Positions 33,317-42,341 of a stretch of DNA of 64,000 bases are shown piece after piece. Under the pieces are notes generated by a model that was not told the origin of the DNA, ran no database searches, and saw only the letters and a program-made list of their open reading frames with translations. Made by a program: the position numbers and the translations under genes. The stretch is taken from assembly GCF_002280675.1 (NCBI RefSeq), contig NZ_NCEN01000001.1, positions 1 to 64,000 of the forward strand. Direction: 5' to 3'. This stretch comes from Novosphingobium sp. 32-60-15. GTDB lineage: Bacteria; Pseudomonadota; Alphaproteobacteria; Sphingomonadales; Sphingomonadaceae. Position 1 is the first letter of the stretch; each line of letters begins with the position of its first letter.

Positions 33317-34792
33317 ATGGGCACGACTGGTGAAACGCCGCTACGATATGCGATTATCGGGGCAGGCATGTCGGGAATTATGGCGGGAGCCAAGCTGCTA
33401 AAGCGTGGTGACAGCGATTTTGTTGTGTTTGAAAAGGGCGCTGAAATTGGCGGCACATGGCGCGACAATCGCTATCCCGGGCTAACGTGCGACACACCTT
33501 CGCACACCTATAGCTACAGCTTCGCGCTTAATCCCGAATGGAGCGCGTATTACGCTACAGGGCCCGAGATTCACGCCTATTTCAAACGCGTTGCGGATGA
33601 AAGCGGGGTCATGCCGCACGTGCGATTCAACAACGAAGTCCGCGCGTGTGTGTTCGATGATGCTACGGCCAAGTGGCATCTGACACTGTCCGATGGAAGC
33701 ACGTATGATGCGGACATCGTGATTGCGGCATCGGGTGTATTGCACAACCCCAAGGTTCCCGAGCTTCCCGGACTGGAAAGCTTTGCCGGCAAGGCGTTCC
33801 ACAGTGCGCGTTGGGATGATGATGCCTTGCTTGATGGCGCGCGTGTGGGCGTGATCGGTTGCGGTTCGACCGGCATCCAACTGGTGAATGCGCTGTCCAG
33901 CCGCGCCTCCCGATTGGTTCATTTCCAGCGTTCGCCCCAGTGGATCATGCCGGTGGTGCAATTCGAATATACGGCTGAACAACGCGCAGCTTTTGCTGCC
34001 AATCCACAGTTGATCGAAGATATACGCACCAATGCCGAATATTGGGACGCGGTTTATCGCTTCACCGAAGGTGTGACCGATTTTACCAGCCCACAAATGC
34101 AGGAAATCGAGGATATCTGCCGCCGCAATCTGGAAGACAATGTGCACGATCCGGTGCTCTGCGAAAAGCTGCGTCCAAACTATCACGCAGCTTGCAAGCG
34201 GTTGATTTACAGCTGGGAATATTACGAATGCGTGCAGCGACCCGGTGTGTTTGTGGAAACCGGCGGGATTGAGCGGATTGAACCTGCGGGTGTCCGCATG
34301 AACGACGGGACGCTGCACGAACTTGACACGCTGATCCTTGCCACTGGATTTGATGCCAGCCGGTTCATCCGGCCTGCAGTCGTTTCAGGCCGCGATGGCC
34401 GCTTGCTGGACGATTTCTGGGAAGAACGGCCTCGCGCTCATTATGCTGTCAGCATGCCGGGCTTTCCCAATCTGTTCATGCTGAACGGTCCGGGGGCGCC
34501 GGTTGGCAATTTCCCGCTGATCGACATTGCCGAGCGCCAGTGGGATTATATCGAACAGGTCATCGCACCTTTGCGCAAAGGCGAAGGCCGCACGGTTGAA
34601 CCGACGGCAGAAGCTTTTGACGCATATGAGGAACGCCGGATTGCGGCGGCGCGCAAGACCATTTTCGGATCGGGCTGCACCAGCTGGTATCTGGACAAGA
34701 CCGGCATTCCTGCAACCTGGCCATGGGGATACCACGATTTTGCCAAAGCCATGGAGAGCCCGGTGACATCAGAATTTGTGGTGTCCGCCTAG
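33317..34792 (+). CDS. Baeyer-Villiger-type flavin monooxygenase
   Basis: A 491-residue class B flavoprotein monooxygenase. Two Rossmann motifs are visible, GAGMSGI near residue 14 (FAD) and GCGSTGI near 181 (NADPH), with the Baeyer-Villiger fingerprint FAGKAFHSARW near 155 between them (the final residue pair is WD rather than WP). AAGGG precedes ATG 33317. It would insert oxygen next to a ketone to give an ester or lactone; a C17 or side-chain ketone of the steroid is a candidate. It ends in a hairpin shared with the MFS gene. Confidence 0.87.
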   Translation: MGTTGETPLRYAIIGAGMSGIMAGAKLLKRGDSDFVVFEKGAEIGGTWRDNRYPGLTCDTPSHTYSYSFALNPEWSAYYATGPEIHAYFKRVADESGVMPHVRFNNEVRACVFDDATAKWHLTLSDGSTYDADIVIAASGVLHNPKVPELPGLESFAGKAFHSARWDDDALLDGARVGVIGCGSTGIQLVNALSSRASRLVHFQRSPQWIMPVVQFEYTAEQRAAFAANPQLIEDIRTNAEYWDAVYRFTEGVTDFTSPQMQEIEDICRRNLEDNVHDPVLCEKLRPNYHAACKRLIYSWEYYECVQRPGVFVETGGIERIEPAGVRMNDGTLHELDTLILATGFDASRFIRPAVVSGRDGRLLDDFWEERPRAHYAVSMPGFPNLFMLNGPGAPVGNFPLIDIAERQWDYIEQVIAPLRKGEGRTVEPTAEAFDAYEERRIAAARKTIFGSGCTSWYLDKTGIPATWPWGYHDFAKAMESPVTSEFVVSA

Positions 34793-34802
34793 GGTGAGGC
34801 CT

Positions 34803-34832
34803 GCTTGAGCGGGGGGCTTGCCCCGCTCAAGC
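34803..34832. terminator. Bidirectional hairpin between convergent BVMO and MFS genes
   Basis: GCTTGAGCGGGG (34803-34814) and CCCCGCTCAAGC (34821-34832) form a perfect 12-bp stem that overlaps the last bases of the MFS gene. Confidence 0.75.
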
Positions 34833-36125
34833 ACCGGCCAAGGCGGCTTTATCGTCCTCAAGGCGGCGGACGGTGCGCAAGGCTGCCCATACGCCGATGT
34901 AACCAGTCGGGATCGCAACGCTTAACCCTATGCGCAGACCATTCGGGCCGGTGCCAGCGATCCAGTCACTCAATTGCCCCGCCATGACAGGGCCAAGCAC
35001 CGTCGCGAACATGCTGGAAATAAGCAGGACAAGCGCCGTTCCGGTGGCGCGGTGCGCATTGGGTAAAAGATACTGCAACCCTGCCAAAACACCGACAGAC
35101 CAGCCGCCACCCATCAATCCTGCCGGAATGGCAAACATCTGCGCCAGAAAAAGGCTGTTGGTCCATGTAACGGCAAGGATCATGGTTGTTGCACCGCCCA
35201 GCGCCAATGCGGTCAGCCGCAATTGCACCGTCGGATCATCTTTGCCGAGCTTGTCCGCCAGAACGCCAAAGCCAAGGACGCCGAGCAAGCCGGGTAGGCC
35301 GAAAGACAGCGCGAAGGTCGTGCCCGCAGCTTGCGTGGTCATGCCATAAGCGCGTTCAAACAGCGCAGGGCCCCACATCCCGAAGGTGACACCTGATAAC
35401 GAGCCGAGTGCCATGATCGTGGCCAGAAAACGCACCGATGGCGTGCCGATTAACAAGCGGATGGTCCGGGTCAAAGGCAAGACCGGCGCAGCATGTGCCA
35501 CCGTATCGCGCGCGGGTTCGCGAATGATGATAAATGTGGCAATCGCAACAACGATCCCGGCAATGCCCAGCGCATGAAAGGCGGTTTGCCAATCGGATGC
35601 CGCAGCAATGGCAGGGCCGCCTGCAAGCCCCATCATCTGGCCAACGTATATTGCGGTGCCAAGCAGCGCAAAGGCGCGACCGCGTTCATGAACCGGAAAA
35701 TACGCTGCAATCAGCGCAGCGGCCGGTGCCTGAAACGCCGCCTCGCCAATGCCGACGCCAACGCGAGCCAAGGCCAACATCGTCGCGCTTGTGGCCATAC
35801 CCGAAAGCATGGTGAAGAAGCTCCATACACCGCAGCCCCCGGCGATGATCATAATCCGCGACCGGCGGTCAGCCAGGCGTGCGATGGGCAGCGTGAACAA
35901 GGTATAGAGCAGCGCGAAAGCAGGCCCCATTAACAGGCCCATCATCGCATCACCGATGCCGAAATGCGTTTTGATCGGTTGGGCAAGGCCCGAGATCAGG
36001 AAGCGGTCGGCATAGTTCAGGATAGCCACAAGCACGAGCAACGCCAGCGCCAGCCAGCGATTGGTCAACGTCTTGCCCGTTTCCGTCATCGTGGCCATGG
36101 GCGTCAGCGGGACAGGAGCAGCCAT
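34827..36125 (-). CDS. MFS transporter
   Basis: A 432-residue inner-membrane protein with about 12 hydrophobic helices. LNYADRFLISGLAQPI in helix 1 and the loop motif RLADRRSRIMII after helix 2 mark the major facilitator superfamily, in the branch that includes organic-anion transporters of sphingomonads. It lies 4 bp downstream of an SDR start-to-stop on the minus strand. In this context it is a candidate inner-membrane importer for steroid acids or exporter of intermediates; direction is not shown by sequence. Confidence 0.85.
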   Translation of the reverse strand: MAAPVPLTPMATMTETGKTLTNRWLALALLVLVAILNYADRFLISGLAQPIKTHFGIGDAMMGLLMGPAFALLYTLFTLPIARLADRRSRIMIIAGGCGVWSFFTMLSGMATSATMLALARVGVGIGEAAFQAPAAALIAAYFPVHERGRAFALLGTAIYVGQMMGLAGGPAIAAASDWQTAFHALGIAGIVVAIATFIIIREPARDTVAHAAPVLPLTRTIRLLIGTPSVRFLATIMALGSLSGVTFGMWGPALFERAYGMTTQAAGTTFALSFGLPGLLGVLGFGVLADKLGKDDPTVQLRLTALALGGATTMILAVTWTNSLFLAQMFAIPAGLMGGGWSVGVLAGLQYLLPNAHRATGTALVLLISSMFATVLGPVMAGQLSDWIAGTGPNGLRIGLSVAIPTGYIGVWAALRTVRRLEDDKAALAGA

Positions 36126-36129
36126 CCGA

Positions 36130-36888
36130 TCAATCCCTCATCAGTGCACCGCCGTTGACGTGCCATACTTGCCCGTTGACCCACATGCCATCATCCGATG
36201 CAAGGAAGGTTACGGCAGCGGCGATGTCTTCGGGCAGGCCAAGGCGAACGTGCGGCACGGACTTCAGACCGCGTTCGACATATTCGTCGGTCAGGTGCTG
36301 CTTCACGGCTTCGGTCAATACAAGGCCGGGGCAAATAACATTTGCGCGAATGCCCTGTTTGCCGTGGCGCGCGGCAACGTGGCGGGCAAGCGCATGGATT
36401 GCGTTCTTGGTCATCGGATAGGCCACTTGCCATGCTGCGCCGCTCGATGCTGCGCCCGATGATGTGTAGATCATCGCGCCGCCGCCGCGTTCAATCATTT
36501 TGGGCAGTGCAGCTTGCGATGCCAAAAAGTGGCTTTTGGTGTTGATCGCAAAACTGTTGTCCAGCACATCAACAGGGCAGTCGAGGATATCAATATCGCC
36601 ACCGGTCCCGCCGGCCAGATTGGAATGGTAGAAATCAAGCCCGCCATATGTCTCAACGGCGCAGGCCACAATTGCGGCTTGAGAATCCGCATTCGTGCCA
36701 TCCAACGCGATGCCTGTGGCGGTGCCGCCCGATTTGCGGATGCTTTCGGCAACCTCGGCAGCCCAGTCTCCCATAAGATCGCCCACAACTACGTGCGCGC
36801 CTTCATCGGCAAGCCGCCGGGCAGTTGCTGCACCAATGCCGCGCCCACCACCTGCAACAATCCCAACTTTGCCTTTGAGGCCTCTCAT
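36130..36888 (-). CDS. Short-chain dehydrogenase/reductase
   Basis: A 252-residue SDR with GGGRGIG at 14-20, catalytic Ser in YTSSGA and Tyr/Lys in VAYPMTKNAIHAL near 156. NNAG is replaced by SNLAGG. ATG 36888 follows GGAGAAACAGG; a longer frame upstream is unlikely to be used since the dyad operator lies in it. It is first in a two-gene unit with the MFS transporter. Confidence 0.85.
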   Translation of the reverse strand: MRGLKGKVGIVAGGGRGIGAATARRLADEGAHVVVGDLMGDWAAEVAESIRKSGGTATGIALDGTNADSQAAIVACAVETYGGLDFYHSNLAGGTGGDIDILDCPVDVLDNSFAINTKSHFLASQAALPKMIERGGGAMIYTSSGAASSGAAWQVAYPMTKNAIHALARHVAARHGKQGIRANVICPGLVLTEAVKQHLTDEYVERGLKSVPHVRLGLPEDIAAAVTFLASDDGMWVNGQVWHVNGGALMRD

Positions 36889-36915
36889 CCTGTTTCTCCA
36901 CTTGTATATATGATT

Positions 36916-36945
36916 TGCGGAGGGTCTAGCCCTCAATATTATGCA
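36916..36945 (-). promoter_or_regulatory. TGCGGA-N18-TATGCA dyad (site 7)
   Basis: Arms at 36916-36921 and 36940-36945, each with one change from TGCGTA/TACGCA, kept at exactly 18 bp, 27 bp before the SDR start; flanking bases extend the match to TTTGCGGA and TATGCAAA. Confidence 0.5.
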
Positions 36946-37141
36946 AACCGTGTTACCATCTCGAATCTTACACTGCAACACGGATTGATTGCGGCATAAA
37001 ATTTCCGCAAAAAACTTCCGGTGATTCGCCGCGATCGCCCATGAGGGCAACGCCTCGCTTTGCACTTTGCGCAACCATTTGCGCTACAATTTCAGCATTT
37101 TCCTATTCTCCTGTTGCCATTTATCGATAGTTGAGCACGTT

Positions 37142-37171
37142 TGCGTATTATATATTGCATGAATCTACGCA
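37142..37171 (+). promoter_or_regulatory. Perfect TGCGTA-N18-TACGCA dyad (site 8)
   Basis: Arms at 37142-37147 and 37166-37171 are perfect reverse complements. The site ends 39 bp before the TonB receptor start; TTGAGC at 37131 may be its -35 box. Confidence 0.7.
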
Positions 37172-37210
37172 TTAGGTATGTTGAGGAATAACAAGATTAG
37201 GGGAGTGAAG

Positions 37211-39763
37211 ATGAAGGCTGTGGTTTGCACACGTGTAGCTATGAAATTGCTGGCAGGCGTCAGCGCCTTGTCGTTAAGCGGAATTGCGTTTGCTGCTGAC
37301 GACGCAGCGCAAGAAGCCACCAACGATCAGGGGCAGCTTGAGCAGATCGTTGTCACGGCACAGAAAGTCTCGCAAAACCTGCAGGACGTGCCTTTGGCTG
37401 TAAGCGCCATAAGCGCCGAAAAAGTTGGCCAATTGGGCATTCGTGATGCGAAGGACCTTTCCGGTCTCGCACCGAACGTAACGATTGTTCAGGGCACAAC
37501 CAACGCCAACGCCACCGTCATTTCAATTCGCGGGATTCCAACGCCCGCAACCGAAACATTCGGCCTTGATACGGCAAACGGACTCTACATCGATGGCGTC
37601 TTTATCGCGCGCTCGGGCGGCAGTGCGATTGATGTTACCGATATTGAACGGATTGAAGTGCTGCGCGGGCCACAGGGCACCTTGTTCGGCCGCAACACCA
37701 CAGGCGGCGGCATCGCGTTCATTTCGCGCGCGCCATCCAGGGAACTGCGGCTTGCTGCAGAAGCAGGTTATGGCACGTTCAACGCCTTTAACGGCCGTAT
37801 CACGTTTGATCCAGGTGAAATCGGCGGAATTGCAACCAGCTTCACCTACAGCCACCGCCAGCGCAATGGCACGGTCGATAACCTGAACGAGGCCGATGAT
37901 TCACGCGATCCCGGAGCGATCAACACCGATTCCTTCCGCGTCGCTGCCAAGGCTGATCTGGGCGGCACCGGCTCGATCCAGTACATTTTTGACTGGAGCC
38001 GCACAGACTCCTCGCCGATCAACTTCCAACTGACCAATGCTGCAAGCGGCGCGGCCAATCCGCCTGTCACTGTCGGCGGGGTGCCAGTTCGGGTGACGCA
38101 GCAGGCTCCGGTCGCGCCGTTCCTTGCCGGTGTGAACTTCCTTGATCCACGCTGCGCAGCTTTGGCTGCACCGACGCGGGTATGGCGCGAGACTGTTTGC
38201 AACGACATCAACAGCCGATCGACCGACAAATCGTGGGGCCATAATTTTCAGGTCCAGAACGATTTTGGCGGGTTCCATGTCAAGTCGACGACTGGCTATC
38301 GGCAGTGGAACAATGACAGCGTAACCGATCTTGATGGCATGGGAGCGTTTACGGCCAAAGCGTTCAGCAACGCTACGCTGTTTAACGGGATGCCCGCCAG
38401 CTTGCTGCAGTTCATTCCAAGCATTCCCGAAGCATTCCGGCCATTTATTGCGGCTGCTCCGGTGCCCAATATCCAACAGAACCTGTTTGATACAAACAAC
38501 CAGCGCCGGCATAAGCAGTTCAGCCAGGAAGTTGAAATCGGCAACGAAAGCGACACGCTGGATTGGGTCGTCGGTGGCTTCTATTTCTGGGAAAAGGGTT
38601 CGGAAAACAACCCGCAGAATAGTGGCTTTGTGCTCGATACAAATAGCATTTTTACAGCCAACTTTGGTCCATTGGGGCCGGGCTTTGTCGCGGCGAACCC
38701 CGCACGCTATCGTCTGGTCCAGACCCGTTCGGTCTTGCGCTACACCGCAAGTGCAGAAAGTACGGCTGTCTATGGTCAGGCTACATTCTATCCAGGTGGT
38801 CGCGACAGTGGTTTGCGTCTGACAGCGGGTGGCCGCTATACTTGGGACAGCAAGTCGATGATCCGCTTGCAGAACGGGCCTGCACCGCTGGCTTTGCCAG
38901 ACCAGGGCAAGGCCAAATTCAGCCGGTTCACCTGGAACCTTATGGTCGGATATGATCTGTCGGATGACATCAACGTCTATGGCCGCATCGCCACCGGTTA
39001 TCGTTCGGGTGGTTTCAATGCGCAAGATCCGGCGATTGCAGGTGTGCTGCCATCGTTCCGTCCTGAAAACGTGACGTCCTATGAAGCTGGTCTGAAGTCT
39101 GAATTGTTTGATCGGCGCGTACGTTTCAATCTGGCCGGTTACCACAACGTCTATAACGATCTGGCGTTGGCTGTTCCAATCACGAACCTGCCGCCGGGCA
39201 CTTTTGCCACCGCCATCACAAATGCCGGCAAGGTGACTTACACCGGCATCGAAGCCGAATTGCTGGCGGTGTTGAATGACAACTTTACGATTGAAGCCAA
39301 CATTGGCTACGTTGACATCAAGTTCAAGGAATTCCTTGCAGGTCTTCCTGTGGCAGCAGGTCAGCCGTTGGTTGATGTGTCCAGTTTTGCAACATCGGGG
39401 TACACATCGCCGTTGACAGCCAATGTTGCGCTGAATTCGCAGTTCCCGCTGGGTGACAGCGGCATGCGCCTGACCAGCCGTGTCAGTTATGCTTATGAAG
39501 ATGGAAAATACAGCTTCTCCAATACTTTGGCATCGCCCTTGAACGAGTTGCTGCGCGGTGAAAACCGCAACATCGTGGATGCACAGATTGCAATTGACCG
39601 TATTCCGCTGGCGGGCGGTGAAGGGTTTGCACGATTCTGGGTTAAGAACCTGACCGATGAGAACAATCTTGTCCGCGCGATTGACTTTGGCCAACTTGGT
39701 TACGGCGGTGGTTACTTCGCCGATCCTCGCACTTATGGCCTGACCGTTGGCGTGAAGTTCTGA
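37211..39763 (+). CDS. TonB-dependent outer-membrane receptor (second)
   Basis: An 850-residue TonB-dependent receptor with a signal peptide ending at GIAFA near residue 26, TonB box LEQIVVTAQK near 43, plug signature VLRGPQGTLFGRNTTGGGIAF near 150, and a barrel ending in LTVGVKF. ATG 37211 follows AGGGGAGTGAAG; an upstream in-frame start would include the operator. It is a separate, longer receptor from that at 25484, perhaps for another steroid class. Two hairpins follow. Confidence 0.92.
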   Translation: MKAVVCTRVAMKLLAGVSALSLSGIAFAADDAAQEATNDQGQLEQIVVTAQKVSQNLQDVPLAVSAISAEKVGQLGIRDAKDLSGLAPNVTIVQGTTNANATVISIRGIPTPATETFGLDTANGLYIDGVFIARSGGSAIDVTDIERIEVLRGPQGTLFGRNTTGGGIAFISRAPSRELRLAAEAGYGTFNAFNGRITFDPGEIGGIATSFTYSHRQRNGTVDNLNEADDSRDPGAINTDSFRVAAKADLGGTGSIQYIFDWSRTDSSPINFQLTNAASGAANPPVTVGGVPVRVTQQAPVAPFLAGVNFLDPRCAALAAPTRVWRETVCNDINSRSTDKSWGHNFQVQNDFGGFHVKSTTGYRQWNNDSVTDLDGMGAFTAKAFSNATLFNGMPASLLQFIPSIPEAFRPFIAAAPVPNIQQNLFDTNNQRRHKQFSQEVEIGNESDTLDWVVGGFYFWEKGSENNPQNSGFVLDTNSIFTANFGPLGPGFVAANPARYRLVQTRSVLRYTASAESTAVYGQATFYPGGRDSGLRLTAGGRYTWDSKSMIRLQNGPAPLALPDQGKAKFSRFTWNLMVGYDLSDDINVYGRIATGYRSGGFNAQDPAIAGVLPSFRPENVTSYEAGLKSELFDRRVRFNLAGYHNVYNDLALAVPITNLPPGTFATAITNAGKVTYTGIEAELLAVLNDNFTIEANIGYVDIKFKEFLAGLPVAAGQPLVDVSSFATSGYTSPLTANVALNSQFPLGDSGMRLTSRVSYAYEDGKYSFSNTLASPLNELLRGENRNIVDAQIAIDRIPLAGGEGFARFWVKNLTDENNLVRAIDFGQLGYGGGYFADPRTYGLTVGVKF

Positions 39764-39779
39764 TCGCTCCAGCTTGATA

Positions 39780-39814
39780 CCCCCCCTTTGCCCACTTCAG
39801 AGCAAAGGGGGGGG
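39780..39814 (+). terminator. Hairpin after second TonB receptor
   Basis: A C-run plus TTTGC at 39780-39791 pairs with GCAAA plus a G-run at 39802-39814, just downstream of the receptor. Confidence 0.65.
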
Positions 39815-39818
39815 CAAT

Positions 39819-39853
39819 AAAAAACCCCTTCCGCGATGCGGGAGGGGTTTTTT
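39819..39853. terminator. Bidirectional intrinsic terminator
   Basis: AAAAAACCCCTTCCGC pairs with GCGGGAGGGGTTTTTT around a small loop at 39819-39853, giving a stem with a T run on each strand. It lies between the convergent TonB receptor and flavoprotein genes. Confidence 0.85.
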
Positions 39854-39875
39854 ATTTCCGAACGCGACGTGAAGA

Positions 39876-41330
39876 TTAAGTCATCGCAACATTGCGTCCT
39901 GCCTGCCGCCCGAAAAAGGTGCAATCGGCAAGGCTGAGGCCCGACGAGTAGCCATGTCCCCAAGCTGGCAGACCTGATGTGCAGCGTCCTGCGGCGTAAA
40001 GGCCGGGGATGGGGGCGCCTGACCGGTCCAGCACTTCTGCATCTACCGAAGTTTTCAAACCGCCAAGGGTGAAGATGCTGAAAAAGCTCGTTTCAAAATT
40101 CAATTCGAGCGCGACGAACGGGGATTGATCAAGCGGCTTCAGAATAGGTGGCTGCTTGTCAAACAAGGGATCACGGCCTTCAAGGGCATGTTCATTGTAT
40201 ACCGCCATCGTTGCCGATAACGTGCCAGCAGGCATCTCCAATTCTGCTTCTACTTCTTCCCACGTCTCACCAGTTCCGGCAATTGTGATTCCGGCCAGAT
40301 CAAACGGTTGCGAGAAGTTGGCGCTATCCAGCAGCAAGTAGACCTTGCCACCAGGTTGATCAATTGCGCAACGGCTGACGCGCCCATGATAACAGTCTTC
40401 ATTTATAAAGCGTTGTCCGGCAACATTTACGAAAACGCCATGCGCCTGGTCAGCCGGGATCGTCCACGGGCACGTGGTGAAAAACTGGTCCATGTGGATA
40501 GCATCGCCACCGACTGAAACACCCAGTTCAATGCCGATACCATCATCTTTATCGCCAATCGGATTTTTTACACGGAAGCTGTCCGGGCAATACTTGCGGC
40601 GCATTGCTTCATTGAAAACAAATCCGCCAGTGGCAAGCACGACGCCTTTATGTGCACGCACGAATTTATATGTGTTATCGATGCGGACTACAGCGCCCGC
40701 GATGCTTTTCCCATCGACAATCAGTGCAACCGCGCGGGCATCCAGTTCAATTTGCGTTCCAAGGTCACGGGCGCGGGCTTCAAGTATATCAACCAAGGGG
40801 CGCCCGCCACCCCAGCCCATGTGCTGAATGACATGGCCGCGCGGCGCGGGCTTTGCCTTGGTATAAAATGGTGCAGCAGTTTCGCTGCCAGACCAGATCA
40901 ACGTGGAATCGTCTATCGGTTCAATCACTTTTCCGGGCAGGTAATTGCCGCGATAGGGGACACCTTGGTTTTTGAGCCACTGATAATGATTAAGCGCCTC
41001 GCGGCCATAAAGTTCACATTTGGCATCATCGACGCACGGGCCTTGGGCTAGCTTCAGATACGCTGTGAAGTCCGCCACATTATCATCAAATCCGGCTGCT
41101 TTTTGCGCATCAGTGCCACCACCAATGTATATTTCTCCGCCTGACAACGCCGATGCTCCACCACTACCCGAGCTGCGCTCAAACAGGATGGTGCGCGCGC
41201 CTGCTTGGCGCGCTTCGATTGCTGCCGAAGCTCCTGTTGCCCCAAACCCGATAATCGCGACGTCCGTTTCAAAATCCCAATAGGGTACGTCTGCCAGTCG
41301 AACCGGATTGTACTGCGAATAAGCGATCAT
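39876..41330 (-). CDS. FAD-dependent ketosteroid dehydrogenase-like flavoprotein
   Basis: A 484-residue flavoprotein of the fumarate-reductase/KstD superfamily: DVAIIGFGATGASAAIEA at about 23-40, then GGASALSGGEIYIGGG, and the FAD end motif LYAAGRCTSGLPAWGHGYSSG near 448. It is about 80 residues shorter than the kstD product and lacks its FYAMP segment, so it may be a different steroid dehydrogenase (delta-4 desaturase or 5-alpha/5-beta type) or reductase. AAAGG precedes ATG 41330. It is monocistronic with its own dyad-bearing promoter. Confidence 0.83.
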   Translation of the reverse strand: MIAYSQYNPVRLADVPYWDFETDVAIIGFGATGASAAIEARQAGARTILFERSSGSGGASALSGGEIYIGGGTDAQKAAGFDDNVADFTAYLKLAQGPCVDDAKCELYGREALNHYQWLKNQGVPYRGNYLPGKVIEPIDDSTLIWSGSETAAPFYTKAKPAPRGHVIQHMGWGGGRPLVDILEARARDLGTQIELDARAVALIVDGKSIAGAVVRIDNTYKFVRAHKGVVLATGGFVFNEAMRRKYCPDSFRVKNPIGDKDDGIGIELGVSVGGDAIHMDQFFTTCPWTIPADQAHGVFVNVAGQRFINEDCYHGRVSRCAIDQPGGKVYLLLDSANFSQPFDLAGITIAGTGETWEEVEAELEMPAGTLSATMAVYNEHALEGRDPLFDKQPPILKPLDQSPFVALELNFETSFFSIFTLGGLKTSVDAEVLDRSGAPIPGLYAAGRCTSGLPAWGHGYSSGLSLADCTFFGRQAGRNVAMT

Positions 41331-41434
41331 TTTGGCCTTTATCTCCCATCCTGGTCACGCACGATATTTTCGTCTGTCGTGACCCGATCACAGAGGTAAC
41401 TCCGGATCGACTCCCTAAGAGCAAATCTGCGCGT

Positions 41435-41482
41435 CATTCGTAATTTCTAATTGCATTAGGTACGCAAATGGTCAATTGAAAA
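41435..41482 (-). promoter_or_regulatory. Flavoprotein promoter with TGCGTA-N18-TACGAA dyad (site 9)
   Basis: Plus-strand arms TTCGTA (41437-41442) and TACGCA (41461-41466) with an 18-bp spacer. On the minus strand TTGACC (41475-41470) and AATTAG (41452-41447) are 17 bp apart. About 41 of 48 positions match the hsaA promoter at 16346-16393. The 238-bp gap also serves the large plus-strand operon from 41569; no separate feature was found for it. Confidence 0.68.
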
Positions 41483-41568
41483 GCTCATAGCCTTTCGATA
41501 TTGGCGATTTTCGAATCCAGTGTGACGGTCATTCCGCAATACTGAAGTGATATGGGAGAACAGGCCCC

Positions 41569-42336
41569 GTGCCGGGCAAAGATCACATCAACCTTGACGG
41601 TCAGGTGGCTATTGTCACCGGCGGTACGCGGGGGCTGGGGCGTCAAATAGCTGATGCCTTGGCACACGCTGGCGCTTCGGTGACGGTTTGTGGCCGGACT
41701 GAACCGGAAAGTTTGCCTGCTGGTGTTTCGTTCTGCGCTGCCGACATTCGCGATCCGGATCAGGCGCAAGCATTGGTCGATGCCGTGGTGAAGCAGCATG
41801 GCCGGCTCGACATTCTTGTGAACAACGCAGGCGGTTCGCCGCATGCTGCCGCCGCTACTGCCAGTGCGCGGTTTTTCGATGCCATCCTGAAGCTCAATTT
41901 GCATGCTGCGATGTATATGTCAAAGGCGGCATTTGCGCCGATGAAGGCGGGCGGATGTGGCAGCATTGTTAACATCGCCAGCGTTTCGGGGATCAGGCCA
42001 TCGCCGATGACTTCTGCTTATGGCGCAGCAAAGGCAGGGCTGCTTAGCCTCACCCAAAGCTTGGCGCAGGAATGGGGGCCAGACGGTGTGCGTGTGAACG
42101 CGATCATTGTCGGCCTTATGCAAACTGAAACCGCACAAGAAACGTATGGCGATGCAGCAGCGCAAGCGGCTGTGGCGCAATCGTTGCCGCTGCAGCGCAT
42201 GGGAACCGGGGCAGACGTCGCGGGTGCCGTTTTGTGGCTAAACTCCGGTTTGGCCTCATGGGTCAGCGGCGCGCGTATCAATGTCGATGGAGGGGGTGAG
42301 CGCCCCTATTTCCTTGATCTCGTGAAAGGAACCTGA
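41569..42336 (+). CDS. Short-chain dehydrogenase/reductase
   Basis: A 255-residue classical SDR, first gene of the 18-kb C/D-ring operon. TGGTRGLG at 17-24, NNAGGS near 84, Ser in NIASVSG and Tyr/Lys in SAYGAAKAGLLSL near 150 are intact. GTG 41569 is preceded by GGGAG about ten bases upstream. It is 5 bp upstream of hsaC. Hydroxysteroid or hydroxyacyl-CoA dehydrogenase activity is expected; substrate unknown. Confidence 0.85.
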   Translation: MPGKDHINLDGQVAIVTGGTRGLGRQIADALAHAGASVTVCGRTEPESLPAGVSFCAADIRDPDQAQALVDAVVKQHGRLDILVNNAGGSPHAAAATASARFFDAILKLNLHAAMYMSKAAFAPMKAGGCGSIVNIASVSGIRPSPMTSAYGAAKAGLLSLTQSLAQEWGPDGVRVNAIIVGLMQTETAQETYGDAAAQAAVAQSLPLQRMGTGADVAGAVLWLNSGLASWVSGARINVDGGGERPYFLDLVKGT

Positions 42337-42341
42337 CGGCT

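Larger units (their letters stand above)
36889..37210. promoter_or_regulatory. Divergent control region between SDR-MFS unit and second TonB receptor (322 bp)
   Basis: No gene is supported here. The region is AT-rich and holds two dyads, 36916-36945 facing the SDR and 37142-37171 facing the TonB receptor. The middle, about 36950-37130, shows no recognisable structure. Confidence 0.7.

Noticed and set aside
37901..39694. A long minus-strand open frame inside the second TonB receptor
   Set aside because: No start signal, no domain, and the plus strand reads a full receptor with TonB box, plug and barrel end.
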